Part shown: piece by piece, positions 1 to 7,732 of the stretch
How positions within the stretch are numbered: position 1 is the stretch's first letter
Layout of the letters: every line of letters starts with the position of its first letter
Assembly (NCBI GenBank): GCA_964609245.1
Contig: CAZSSB010000002.1
Span: 62,001 to 126,000, forward strand
Direction: 5' to 3'
From: JAFGCY01 sp964609245
GTDB lineage: Bacteria; 4484-113; JAFGCY01
Length of the DNA: 64,000 nucleotides
The notes under the pieces: model-generated
Databases searched by the model: none
Seen by the model: the letters and a program-made list of their open reading frames with translations, nothing else
Told to the model about the DNA's origin: nothing
Position numbers and translations under genes: made by a program

Positions 1-45
1 TTCCTGACGGTCGCCCGGGCGATGCTGGCCCAGGGCGTTGTTTAG
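1..45 (+). CDS. C-terminal end of an unidentified protein (partial)
   Basis: The window opens inside a reading frame that ends at TAG (43-45). The last 14 residues read FLTVARAMLAQGVV. The fragment is too short to assign a family. It points the same way as the 124-aa gene that starts 55 bases later, so the two may be co-transcribed. That the frame is coding is inferred only from its position immediately before a gene with a good ribosome binding site. Confidence 0.35.
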   Translation, partial: FLTVARAMLAQGVV

Positions 46-100
46 ACGTGGGCGTAATCGCAGTAAACACTTACGAGCACGATACGGTAGGGAGAAGGAC

Positions 101-475
101 ATGTCGAAAGTGATCGCCTACATGGAAGGCACCGACCCGCTGTGGCTGACGACGCTGCAGCTGTGGGGCTACAACACGCTGCCGGTTTCCAATGGCTGCG
201 ACGGCCACGGGATGAACATCCAGCTGATCAACGAGCACCGCAAGCCCAGCCTGGTGCTCTGCTACCTGCACAAGCTGGCGCCGGTGGCGGACGTGGACCT
301 GACGATCGGCGAGATGCTGCATCGCACCAAGGTGTATGAAATTCCCGTCTTGTGCGTGTGTCCGCGCGAACTGATGGACAAGGCGCACGAGACGAAGCCT
401 GCCGACACCCCGCCCAACGTGGAGTTCGTCGATCCCGGGGACGTGCTGAGCCGCATCAAGGAGATTCTGGGCTAG
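101..475 (+). CDS. Hypothetical protein, 124 aa, small alpha/beta cytosolic protein
   Basis: I do not recognise the family. The start is the ATG at 101, preceded by GGGAGAAGG at good spacing; an in-frame upstream start at 38 would overlap the preceding frame and has no ribosome binding site. The protein has no signal peptide or membrane segment. Alternating hydrophobic stretches (SLVLCYLHKLA near residue 52, YEIPVLCVCP near 86) and a final helix suggest a small Rossmann or receiver-like alpha/beta fold. Three cysteines lie in the C-terminal half, but there is no CxxC pattern apart from CVC. It faces the convergent wtpC gene, so it does not belong to the molybdenum operon. Confidence 0.6.
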   Translation: MSKVIAYMEGTDPLWLTTLQLWGYNTLPVSNGCDGHGMNIQLINEHRKPSLVLCYLHKLAPVADVDLTIGEMLHRTKVYEIPVLCVCPRELMDKAHETKPADTPPNVEFVDPGDVLSRIKEILG

Positions 476-522
476 CCCGGCGGCAGCGCCACGCCGCAGA
501 GCCTGCCCCCGCCAGGCGGCGG

Positions 523-1563
523 CTAGAAGCAGTGCACCGCCGAGCTCTTGAACGTTGCGTAGACCTCGGCCCCGGCCATGAGCCCCAACTCCTCGAACGA
601 CGTGTAGGTGATCAGCGCCGTCAGCTGGAGCCCGCCGCAGGCCACCCGCACGGCGACCAGCACGTCGCGGAACTCCCGCTCCACCACCCGGCAGTGCAGC
701 TGGTTGCGCGCGCTGGAAGCGAACGGCTCAGCCGACAGCAGGATCTCCTCCGGTCTGATCCAGACGTGGCTGAACTCGCCGTCGCGCCTGCCGACGTGAA
801 TCGGGCGCCCCCCGACCTCGCAGACCTCGCCGTTGCGCCGCGCCACCGCCAGGATGTTGCGGATGCCCAGGAAGTCCGCGACCGCCGGGTCACTGGGGTG
901 CTGGAACAGGGCCTCGGCGGTTCCGACCTGGCGGATGCGGCCGTCCAGCATCACCCCAATGCGCTGGCCCAGCTGCAGGGCTTCGTCGACGTCGTGGGTG
1001 ACGTGCAGGAAGGTGGTGCCGGCCTCGCGGTGCAGCTTCCTCAGCTGGGCGCGCAGCTCTCGCCGCATTCGCAGATCGACGGCGGACAGCGGTTCGTCGA
1101 GCAGCACCAGCGACGGCGAGACCACCAGCGCCCGGGCCAGCGCCACCCGCTGCTGCTCACCACCCGACAGCGTCTTCGGCTCACGATGCAGCAGCTCCTC
1201 GACGCCGACCTGCCGCGCCACCGCCTTTACCGCAGCCGCCGTCCCGCTCGACGGACGCCGGCGGGCATGCAGGCCGTAGCGGATGTTGTGGCGGACGTTC
1301 ATGTGCGGGAACAGCGCGTAGTCCTGGTAGACGATCGCGAAGCCCCGCTGCTCCGGCGCCAGCCAGGTAACGTCGCGCCCCCGCCAGCTGATGCGGCCGC
1401 CGTTCGGACGCAGCAGCCCGGCGATGATCTCCAGCAGCACGGTCTTGCCAACGCCCGACGGCCCCAGCAGCACGAAATACTCGCCTTCGTTGACCTCCAG
1501 ATCGAGCGGCGGCAGCTCGAAGCTGCCCAGCCGCTTGGTCAGACCTGTCAGCACCAGGGTCAT
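523..1563 (-). CDS. wtpC: Tungstate/molybdate ABC transporter ATP-binding protein
   Basis: This is the ATPase of an oxyanion importer and powers uptake of tungstate or molybdate for the pterin cofactor. The 346-aa protein has Walker A GPSGVGKT near residue 35, the signature LSGGEQQRVALARAL, and Walker B LVLLDEPLSAVD. A C-terminal TOBE/Mop-like region of about 100 residues follows and is typical of ModC/WtpC oxyanion sensing. The start MTLVLTGLTKRLG at 1563 overlaps the permease stop by four bases (ATGA). A longer frame to 1764 only reads into the permease. It is the last gene of the operon. Tungstate versus molybdate cannot be settled from the ATPase; the binding protein resembles WtpA. Confidence 0.9.
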   Translation of the reverse strand: MTLVLTGLTKRLGSFELPPLDLEVNEGEYFVLLGPSGVGKTVLLEIIAGLLRPNGGRISWRGRDVTWLAPEQRGFAIVYQDYALFPHMNVRHNIRYGLHARRRPSSGTAAAVKAVARQVGVEELLHREPKTLSGGEQQRVALARALVVSPSLVLLDEPLSAVDLRMRRELRAQLRKLHREAGTTFLHVTHDVDEALQLGQRIGVMLDGRIRQVGTAEALFQHPSDPAVADFLGIRNILAVARRNGEVCEVGGRPIHVGRRDGEFSHVWIRPEEILLSAEPFASSARNQLHCRVVEREFRDVLVAVRVACGGLQLTALITYTSFEELGLMAGAEVYATFKSSAVHCF

Positions 1564-2512
1564 ACGGCCTCCCGGCGCGGCGGGCGCGCGATGAAGCGCA
1601 GGGCGGTGAACCCGATGATGCAGACCACGATCAGCGCCACCGCCGCGGTGCGCGAGTAGGACAAGCCGTAGTCGTTGAAGCGCTGGAAGACCAGGATCGG
1701 CGTGGTCATCGGGTGGTAGGCGATGATGATTACGGCGCCGAACTCGCTGATCCCCCGCCCCCACATCAGGACCATGCCGGCCAGCACCGCCCNNNNNNNN
1801 NNNNNNNNNNNNNNNNNNNNNNNNNNNNNNNNNNNNNNNNNNNNNNNNNNNNNNNNNNNNNNNNNNNNNNNNNNNNNNNNNNNNNNNNNNNNCCGAACTC
1901 GCTGATCCCCCGCCCCCACATCAGGACCATGCCGGCCAGCACCGCCCGCCAGGCCATCGGCAGCGCGATGGTGAAGAACACGCGCGCCGGCGAGGCTCCC
2001 AGCGAACGCGCGACCTTCTCCAGGCGCTCCGGCACCGCGGCAAAGCCTTCGCGCGCCGCCCCGACCAGGAACGGCAGCGAGACGAACGCCATCGCCACGA
2101 TGATCCCCGCCTCCTCGCCGACGAACTCCAGCCCAACCGGCCGGGCGGCCTTCTGCAGGAGTGAATGGCGGCCGATAATGGTCAGCAGCGCGATGCCTGC
2201 CGCCGAGTGCGGCACCATGATCGGCAAGTCCACCAGCCCCTGCACAAAGGCGTGCCCGACGAAGCGCCCGCGCGCCAGCAGGTAGGCCAGCGGCACGCCG
2301 AACACGGTGCTGATCAGCGTCGCGATGCCGGCAGCCCGCAGTGTGAGCGCGATCGACTGCCATAGCTCCTGATCCCTGAGCGAGCCCATCATGTCACCGG
2401 CGGGCGTGGCCAGCACCAGCCGGATCAGTGGAGCCACGACGAACAGCAGCAGTATGCCACTGAGCAGCACCGCAATCAGACTGAAAGCCGACGGCCGGCT
2501 GCGCATCAGCAT
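1560..2512 (-). CDS. wtpB: Tungstate/molybdate ABC transporter permease, split only by an assembly gap
   Basis: Membrane permease of the oxyanion importer. The N-terminal part (from MLMRSRPSAF at 2512) and the C-terminal part (ending at 1560) are in different frames because 100 Ns and a duplicated 55-base flank lie between them. Removing one flank plus the Ns (155 bases) restores a single 265-aa frame running WGRGISEF-GAVIIIAYHP. The EAA-type loop (EKVARSLGASPARVFFTIALP) and about six membrane segments fit the CysW/ModB/WtpB family in length and order. The ATG at 2512 overlaps the fdhD stop, so translation is probably coupled. The gene should be treated as intact. Confidence 0.85.
1738..1947. 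other. Assembly gap with duplicated 55-base flanks
   Basis: Positions 1793-1892 are 100 Ns. The 55 bases before the gap (1738-1792) are identical to the 55 bases after it (1893-1947). The simplest explanation is two contigs that overlap by an assembly k-mer and were scaffolded with a default 100-N spacer instead of being merged. Deleting 155 bases restores the permease frame. No biological repeat or insertion is indicated. Confidence 0.95.
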
Positions 2513-3312
2513 GGCTCGCCTCCTGCCACTCGCCGCGGCCAGCAGTAGATGTTGAAGCGCCGGGCGCGCACGAAGCCTACTATTGTCAGCCGCGCGCTCT
2601 CCGCGATCTCCACCGCTCGCGAAGTCGGTGCCGAGCGCGACGCCAGCAGGGGCACCCCGAGGCGCCAGGCCTTGGTGACCATCTCGCTGGACAGCCGACC
2701 GGTGCTCATCATGAAGCACCGCGCAGGATCGATCTCGCCCCCCAGCAGCGCCGCACCGATCAGCTTGTCGCAGGCGTTGTGACGACCGATGTCCTCCGCT
2801 CTGAGCAGCGTGGCCCCGTCGCTGTCGCACAGCGCCACGCTGTGCACGCCGCCCGTCTCGCGAAACAGCACCGAATCCTCCCGCAGCGCGTCGGCGGCCC
2901 GCAGGATCGCCTGCGGGTGGACGCACAGGTCCGACTCGATCGGGCTCAGCCGGTGCGAGGAGACGGTCAGCGGCTCGGAGCCGCAGGCGGTGCCCAGCGC
3001 CACCGGTGGGGCGGCGAAGTCGGCCAGCGGAGCGTCCCCCGCCAGCTCGACAAACGCCACCCCACGCTCGGCGTCGAACTGCCAGCCGCGCACGGCGTTC
3101 GCTCGTTCGATCAACCCGCTCGTCAGCAGAAACCCGTAGGTGAACTCGCACTCCTGGCCGGGCAGCACGCTGGCGACGGCCAGCTCCCGGTCGTTGACCA
3201 CGATCCGCAGCTGCACCTCGCGGGCGACGGTATCGTCGCGCCGCTCAGCCGCGCCCTCCCGGTGGATGCGAGTGACACGCAGCTGCGCCGTGCTGTCCGG
3301 TGGCTGGTCCAC
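2506..3312 (-). CDS. fdhD: Formate dehydrogenase accessory sulfurtransferase FdhD
   Basis: FdhD carries sulfur from a cysteine desulfurase to the bis-MGD cofactor of formate dehydrogenase, a step needed for activity. The 268-aa protein shows family blocks such as EFTYGFLLTSGLI, TGGVHSVAL, EDIGRHNACDKLIG and SAPTSRAVEIAE. The usual CxxC loop is reduced to one cysteine (Cys110, in GTACGSEPL), so the second cysteine is missing. The start is GTG at 3312, sharing a base with the wtpA stop (TAGTG). The gene sits inside the wtp transporter operon, between binding protein and permease, which ties the transporter to formate dehydrogenase maturation. Confidence 0.92.
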   Translation of the reverse strand: MDQPPDSTAQLRVTRIHREGAAERRDDTVAREVQLRIVVNDRELAVASVLPGQECEFTYGFLLTSGLIERANAVRGWQFDAERGVAFVELAGDAPLADFAAPPVALGTACGSEPLTVSSHRLSPIESDLCVHPQAILRAADALREDSVLFRETGGVHSVALCDSDGATLLRAEDIGRHNACDKLIGAALLGGEIDPARCFMMSTGRLSSEMVTKAWRLGVPLLASRSAPTSRAVEIAESARLTIVGFVRARRFNIYCWPRRVAGGEPC

Positions 3313-4304
3313 TAATCGCCCTCCAATGGCACGCAGAGGTCCTTCAGCAGTGCCGGCACCGCGTCGTACTGCTCGGTAACGGCCGGCACGATCGCGGGCT
3401 GGCCGTTCTGCTCCATGATCGCCTGTCCGGCCGGCGATAACAGCAGCGCCAGATAGGCCTCGGCCAGCGCGCGGTGCTCGGCGTTTCCTGGAATCGTCAC
3501 GCCGTAGACCATCGGCGATCCCTGCTTGGTCACGAAGGTGCCGGGCTCGGTTCCGGTCAGCTCGATAGTGGCGGTGGCATACAGCTCGGCCAGCTCCGCC
3601 GCCTTGAGGTTCACCTCGTCGGGCAGCAGCAGCATCGGCAGCCCGTGCTGCTGGCAGACCGAGCGATAGATGAACAGGTAGTCGATCTCACCGGCCTCGA
3701 GCAGCGCCAGCAGGTCGGTCTCCTTGGGGCGGATGTACTTCTGGCCGTCCTTCTCCTCCAGCTGCTCGGCCAGACCGGGCACGCCGAAGTAGCGCTCGGC
3801 GAGCTGGAAGACCATCACGCTGCGATAGCCGCAGGGATCGCGGTTGGGGTCGGCGCGGCCGAAAGCCACGTCATCGCGCAGCAGCACCTCGTGCCAGTTC
3901 TCGCCCGTGATCTCGCCCGCGTAGTTCGACCGCTCGGTGTAGGCAATCGCCATCTCGTTCGTGGCGAAGCGCAAGTTGAAATCCGCGTGATCGGGGATCA
4001 GCAGCGTGTCGATCACGGAGTAATCCGCGCTGCCCATCACGTCGTAGCGCTTGTCCAGATCCATCACCTGGCGCGCGCAGTCACGGCTGCCGTGCGCCTC
4101 GGCCTTGACCTCGACGTTGGGGTACATCTGCATGAACAGCGCCGACAGGTCCCGAAACGGCACCGCCAGGCTGCCCGCGTGAATTACCATCAGCTCGCCG
4201 GCCTCCTCGCTGACGACCTCGACATCCGCCGCCGTACCGGCGCCCGCGGCCAGCACCACCAGCATCACAGCTATCCAGCAGGACAGCACACACTTACTAC
4301 GCAT
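3312..4304 (-). CDS. wtpA: Tungstate/molybdate-binding periplasmic protein
   Basis: Extracytoplasmic binding component of the oxyanion ABC importer. The 330-aa protein begins with a signal peptide (hydrophobic core about residues 6-22 ending AGAGTAA). The mature domain has IHAGSLAVPF, EAHGSRDCARQV, YDVMGSADYS, GRADPNRDPCGYRS and EIDYLFIYRSV, all characteristic of the WtpA/archaeal ModA group rather than classical E. coli ModA. The ATG at 4304 is chosen because GGGAGG lies just upstream; a GTG at 4319 would place the ribosome binding site inside the coding region. It follows the MOSC-Mog gene by 35 bases and probably shares its transcript. Confidence 0.92.
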   Translation of the reverse strand: MRSKCVLSCWIAVMLVVLAAGAGTAADVEVVSEEAGELMVIHAGSLAVPFRDLSALFMQMYPNVEVKAEAHGSRDCARQVMDLDKRYDVMGSADYSVIDTLLIPDHADFNLRFATNEMAIAYTERSNYAGEITGENWHEVLLRDDVAFGRADPNRDPCGYRSVMVFQLAERYFGVPGLAEQLEEKDGQKYIRPKETDLLALLEAGEIDYLFIYRSVCQQHGLPMLLLPDEVNLKAAELAELYATATIELTGTEPGTFVTKQGSPMVYGVTIPGNAEHRALAEAYLALLLSPAGQAIMEQNGQPAIVPAVTEQYDAVPALLKDLCVPLEGD

Positions 4305-4339
4305 ACATACACCTCCCACAGTGCACTGGATGAAATGAG

Positions 4340-5281
4340 CTAGCCGTGTGCATCGATGCCATGCAACATCAGGACTAGATGCTCTACTGTCTTGAAGATC
4401 TCCTCCAGGTACTCCTCAACGGCCCGCACGCTGCCGGGCAGCGTGTAGATCAGTCCGTGCCCCATTACTCCCGCAACCCCGCGACTGAGCAGCGCATTTG
4501 GATTGGCGGCGCCGGTTTTGGCGCGGATCTGCTCCATCACGCCGGGGATCAGCTTGCTGCAGCGCATCACCACCACCTCGGGCGTGATATCGTGCGGGCC
4601 GATGCCGGTGCCGCCGGTGGTGATCACCAAGTCGGCCGGGGCCGCCTGAGCGCGTTTCAGCTCGGCCTCGATCTGCTGCGGATCATCCGGCACCACCGCC
4701 TGCTCGACGCGCAGATGCCAGCGCTTGCCCTCCATGAACCGCTCGACCAGCTCCCGCACGCGCGGGCCGCTGCGATCCTCGTAGACGCCGCGGCTGGCAC
4801 GGTCGCTGACGGTGATGATCCAGCAGGTGAACGGTCGCCGCTCGTGACGCAGCTCCGCTCCCGGCTGAATCCGACCGCCACGAACCACCCGCGTGAAGAC
4901 GCCCTCCTTCGGCATCACGCAGCGCCCGACCTGCCGGTAGATCGCGCAGTTGTCGCCGTGGCAGCCCTTGCCGATCTGGGTGACCTCCAGCAGCACGTCT
5001 CCGCTGACCAGCCGATCCAGCACCGCCACCTCGTCGAGGCTCAGCCCCCGGGTGGTGATGTTCTCGGCGAATTCGCCGGGCTGGAACTGCCGGCTCTCCT
5101 CCCGGCCGAAGCGCTCGATGCTCTCCTTGGCCAACAGGCTGACCTGGCGGTGCCACGGTCCGGCGTGGGCATCCCCGACGATTCCACTCTCGTCGATCAC
5201 AATCTCGCTGACCGGCAGCTTGATCGTGCCCTTCTCCTTCGACACGTTCACGGACACAACGCCGCACTGTTCAGCAGTCAT
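4340..5281 (-). CDS. MOSC domain - molybdopterin adenylyltransferase (Mog-type) fusion
   Basis: The 313-aa protein joins two molybdenum-cofactor functions. Residues about 1-148 are a MOSC domain (DAHAGPWHRQVSLLA, GEFAENITTRGL, GKGCHGDNCAIY), a fold that handles sulfurated molybdenum cofactor. Residues about 150-310 are a MoaB/Mog (MoCF) domain with VSDRASRGVYEDRSGP and the pterin-binding TTGGTGIGPHDITPE, which adenylates molybdopterin before metal insertion by MoeA. The start ATG at 5281 overlaps the moaC stop by 11 bases, suggesting coupling. The same two-domain arrangement is known from other anaerobes, from memory. It likely supplies MPT-AMP to MoeA encoded upstream in the same operon. Confidence 0.88.
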   Translation of the reverse strand: MTAEQCGVVSVNVSKEKGTIKLPVSEIVIDESGIVGDAHAGPWHRQVSLLAKESIERFGREESRQFQPGEFAENITTRGLSLDEVAVLDRLVSGDVLLEVTQIGKGCHGDNCAIYRQVGRCVMPKEGVFTRVVRGGRIQPGAELRHERRPFTCWIITVSDRASRGVYEDRSGPRVRELVERFMEGKRWHLRVEQAVVPDDPQQIEAELKRAQAAPADLVITTGGTGIGPHDITPEVVVMRCSKLIPGVMEQIRAKTGAANPNALLSRGVAGVMGHGLIYTLPGSVRAVEEYLEEIFKTVEHLVLMLHGIDAHG

Positions 5282-5723
5282 TCCTGGTCTTCTCCTCGAG
5301 CACGATATCGTGAATGCGCATCTGCTTGTCGACGGCCTTGCACATGTCGTAGACCGTCAGCAGCGCCACGCTGACCGCCGTCAGCGCCTCCATCTCGACG
5401 CCGGTGCGGTCGACGCACTGCACCGTCGCCTGGATGCCAACCCCCTCATCCTCCAGCCGCGCCGTCACGTCGACGTGACCCAGCTGCAGCGGGTGGCAGA
5501 GCGGGATCAAGTCGCTGGTGCGTTTGGCAGCCTGGATACCCGCCAGCTGCGCCACCGCTAGTACGTCGCCCTTTTTGATGTTGTTTTCCGCGATCAGCGC
5601 CACCGTCGCCGGCGCCAGTTCGATGCGACCCGCGGCCCGTGCCGTCCGCCGCTGCGGCTGCTTGCCGCTGACGTCGACCATCCTGGCGCGCCCCGCTTCG
5701 TCCACGTGTGACAGCTTGTCCAC
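5271..5723 (-). CDS. moaC: Cyclic pyranopterin monophosphate synthase
   Basis: MoaC converts 3',8-cyclo-7,8-dihydro-GTP to cyclic pyranopterin monophosphate, the second step of molybdenum-cofactor synthesis. The 150-aa protein has the full signature: MVDVSGKQ, SDLIPLCHPLQLGHVDV, TGVEMEALTAVSVALLTVYD and MCKAVDK. The start is the GTG at 5723, which has GGAGG five bases upstream and leaves one base between it and the moaA stop; the longer frame to 5801 reads into moaA. No key residue appears to be missing. It lies directly downstream of moaA, the enzyme of the preceding step. Confidence 0.95.
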   Translation of the reverse strand: MDKLSHVDEAGRARMVDVSGKQPQRRTARAAGRIELAPATVALIAENNIKKGDVLAVAQLAGIQAAKRTSDLIPLCHPLQLGHVDVTARLEDEGVGIQATVQCVDRTGVEMEALTAVSVALLTVYDMCKAVDKQMRIHDIVLEEKTRNDC

Positions 5724-5724
5724 C

Positions 5725-6525
5725 TCAGCCTCCGATCCTGCTGAAAGTACTCTCAAAGCACGCCTCACCCGATTCGGGCTTGGCGTCGATCGCCAGTTCA
5801 AGCGCCTGCCGCGCGCCCAGCCGGCGCACGCTGAACCCCAGGTCGCTGAACAGGCAGGGCCTGATCAGCCCGTCGCTGGACAGCCTCAGCCGGTTGCAGG
5901 CCCGGCAGTCCCCGCCGCTACCGCCCTCAACCACCCAGAAACGCCCGCTGGTCAGATCCATCCGCCGGATGAACCGCACCTCGAGTCCGTTGACCCGCGC
6001 GAAGCGCCTGACGGACTGCGCGTCGGGCTCGTCGGTCGATCCCTCCACCACGCAGTTGAGCTTGATTGGCGTCAGCCCCGCCGCCCGCGCCGCCTCGATG
6101 CCGGCCACCACTCTGGTCAGATCCCCGCCGCCGGTGAGCTCCTCATAGCGCCGCGGGTTCAGCGTGTCCAGGCTGACATTCACGCGAAGCAGACCGGCCC
6201 ACTTGAGCGGCCCGGCGTACTCGCCGAGCAGCACGCCGTTGGTGGTCATCGCCAGATCCGCGATGCCGTCCAGATCGGCGAGCATCGCCACCAACTCGAC
6301 CACGCCGCGGCGGACGAGCGGCTCACCGCCGGTCAGCCGCACCTTGTCGAAGCCCAGCGCCACCGCCTCCCCGGCCACCTCCGTGATCTCCTCGTAGGAC
6401 AGCAGGTCGCTGTGCCTGAGCAGCGGCACCCCGCCGGGCGGCATGCAGTAGCGGCAGCGCAGGTTGCAGCGGTCGGTCACCGAGATGCGCAGGTAGTTGA
6501 TCCGGCGTCCGTACTTGTCAGTCAT
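5725..6525 (-). CDS. moaA: GTP 3',8-cyclase, unusually short
   Basis: Radical-SAM enzyme of the first molybdenum-cofactor step. It has the SAM cluster motif C20-x3-C24-x2-C27 (CNLRCRYC), KVRLTGGEPL, the second cluster cysteines C207, C210 and C224 (CRAC...RPC), NRLRLSSDGLIRPCLFS, and the C-terminal diglycine that the family needs for catalysis. At 266 aa it is about 60 residues shorter than usual. The missing part lies between the RFIRRMD strand (about 184-190) and the second cluster, where most MoaA proteins carry an extra segment. The frame is clean and coupled to its neighbours, so this is a compact variant rather than a broken gene. The start ATG at 6525 overlaps the moeA stop. Confidence 0.93.
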   Translation of the reverse strand: MTDKYGRRINYLRISVTDRCNLRCRYCMPPGGVPLLRHSDLLSYEEITEVAGEAVALGFDKVRLTGGEPLVRRGVVELVAMLADLDGIADLAMTTNGVLLGEYAGPLKWAGLLRVNVSLDTLNPRRYEELTGGGDLTRVVAGIEAARAAGLTPIKLNCVVEGSTDEPDAQSVRRFARVNGLEVRFIRRMDLTSGRFWVVEGGSGGDCRACNRLRLSSDGLIRPCLFSDLGFSVRRLGARQALELAIDAKPESGEACFESTFSRIGG

Positions 6526-7732
6526 GCAGCCACCTCACATCCACCGGCAGCAGCTGTACGTCGGCACCCGCCGGCAGGCTCACCACACCGCGCGGCACGA
6601 TGAAAACCCCATCCGCCTCCATCAGGGCAGCCAAGTGCGCCGATCCGTGATACTCCAGCGCCGCGACCCGCCCATCGGCATCGATGCGGCAGGGCACGTG
6701 CTCGGCGCGCACGCCTTTGCGGCGCTCGAACGATGCCGCCAGTTTCAGTGCCACCTTGCGCGGCTCCGCCGGCAGGCCCATCAGTCGCCGCGCCGCCCGC
6801 AGTACGAACAAATGAAACATCAGATAGACCGCCACCGGGTTGCCGGGCAGCCCGAGGACAACTGCCCCCGCGCCCGTGGCCAGCGTCAGCGGCTTGCCCG
6901 GCTTCGAGGCGACGCGGGTGAAGTGCGACGTCAGCCCCAGCTCTTCCATCACCGGCGGCACGAAATCGAAATCGCCGGCAGACACCCCTCCCGAAAGCAC
7001 GACCAGCGGCGCGACAGCCAGCGCCTCGCTCAGCGTCCGCCGCGTGTCCTCCAGGCTATCCGCTGCCCGCGTCTCGCAGGCCACGTGCAGGCCGTGGCGC
7101 TGGGCCAGCAGCGCCAGCAACGGACCGTTGGAGTTCATGATCCGTCCTTCCGCCAGGTCCGCCGGATCGTCGGCGATTTCGTCGCCGGTCGAGACGATCG
7201 CCAGCCCCACCGGCGGTGCCACCGCAACCTCCATCACCCCGCAGCTGATCAGGCTGGCGATCTCCACCGCCCCCAGCCGCCGGCCGGCCCGGACAACCAC
7301 ATCGCCGACCGCGACATCCTCGGCTCGGCGGCAGACGTTGCGCGACGCATGACCCGGCTCGATGCGGACGCGGTCGCCGTGCTCGACGGCGTGTTCCAGC
7401 ATCACCACCCGGCCCGTGCGCGCCGGCACCGGGGCGCCGGTCATCACCTTGACCGACTGACCCGGCTCAAGCTCGAAGCGGCAGGGCTGTCCCGCCGCCA
7501 CCAGACCCAGCAACCCGAACTCCGGGCTCTCGTCACCGTCAGCGACCGCATAGCCGTCCACCGCCGACTTGTCGAAAGGCGGGAGATCCAGTCGCGAGGC
7601 TACGTCCGCGGCCAGGTAGCGTCCCAGCGCGGCCCTGACGGGCAGCGTCTCCGGTGAGACCGCACCCAGCGGGACCGCGCCGTCCAACCTGGCCAGCGCC
7701 TCCTCCAGCAGGATCATGCGGTCAGTCGTCAT
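6518..7732 (-). CDS. moeA: Molybdopterin molybdenumtransferase
   Basis: MoeA inserts molybdate (or tungstate) into adenylated molybdopterin. The 404-aa protein has the family blocks LPPFDKSAVDGYAV, VMTGAPVPARTGRVVMLE, STGDEI, IMNSNGPLL, VLSGGVSAGDFDFV, ASKPGKPLTLA and LGLPGNPVAVYLMF, followed by the C-terminal MoeA domain. The ATG at 7732 is chosen because it overlaps the stop of the upstream fusion gene by 11 bases; an ATG-like start at 7780 lies inside that gene. It acts directly after the Mog domain encoded two genes downstream. Confidence 0.95.
   Translation of the reverse strand: MTTDRMILLEEALARLDGAVPLGAVSPETLPVRAALGRYLAADVASRLDLPPFDKSAVDGYAVADGDESPEFGLLGLVAAGQPCRFELEPGQSVKVMTGAPVPARTGRVVMLEHAVEHGDRVRIEPGHASRNVCRRAEDVAVGDVVVRAGRRLGAVEIASLISCGVMEVAVAPPVGLAIVSTGDEIADDPADLAEGRIMNSNGPLLALLAQRHGLHVACETRAADSLEDTRRTLSEALAVAPLVVLSGGVSAGDFDFVPPVMEELGLTSHFTRVASKPGKPLTLATGAGAVVLGLPGNPVAVYLMFHLFVLRAARRLMGLPAEPRKVALKLAASFERRKGVRAEHVPCRIDADGRVAALEYHGSAHLAALMEADGVFIVPRGVVSLPAGADVQLLPVDVRWLHD

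Noticed and set aside
501..517. GCCTG...CAGGC hairpin between the convergent genes as a terminator
   Set aside because: Only five base pairs, no T-run on either strand; too weak to list as a feature.
1560..2512. Broken or duplicated permease gene
   Set aside because: The frameshift is fully explained by 100 Ns and a duplicated 55-base flank; collapsing them restores the frame.
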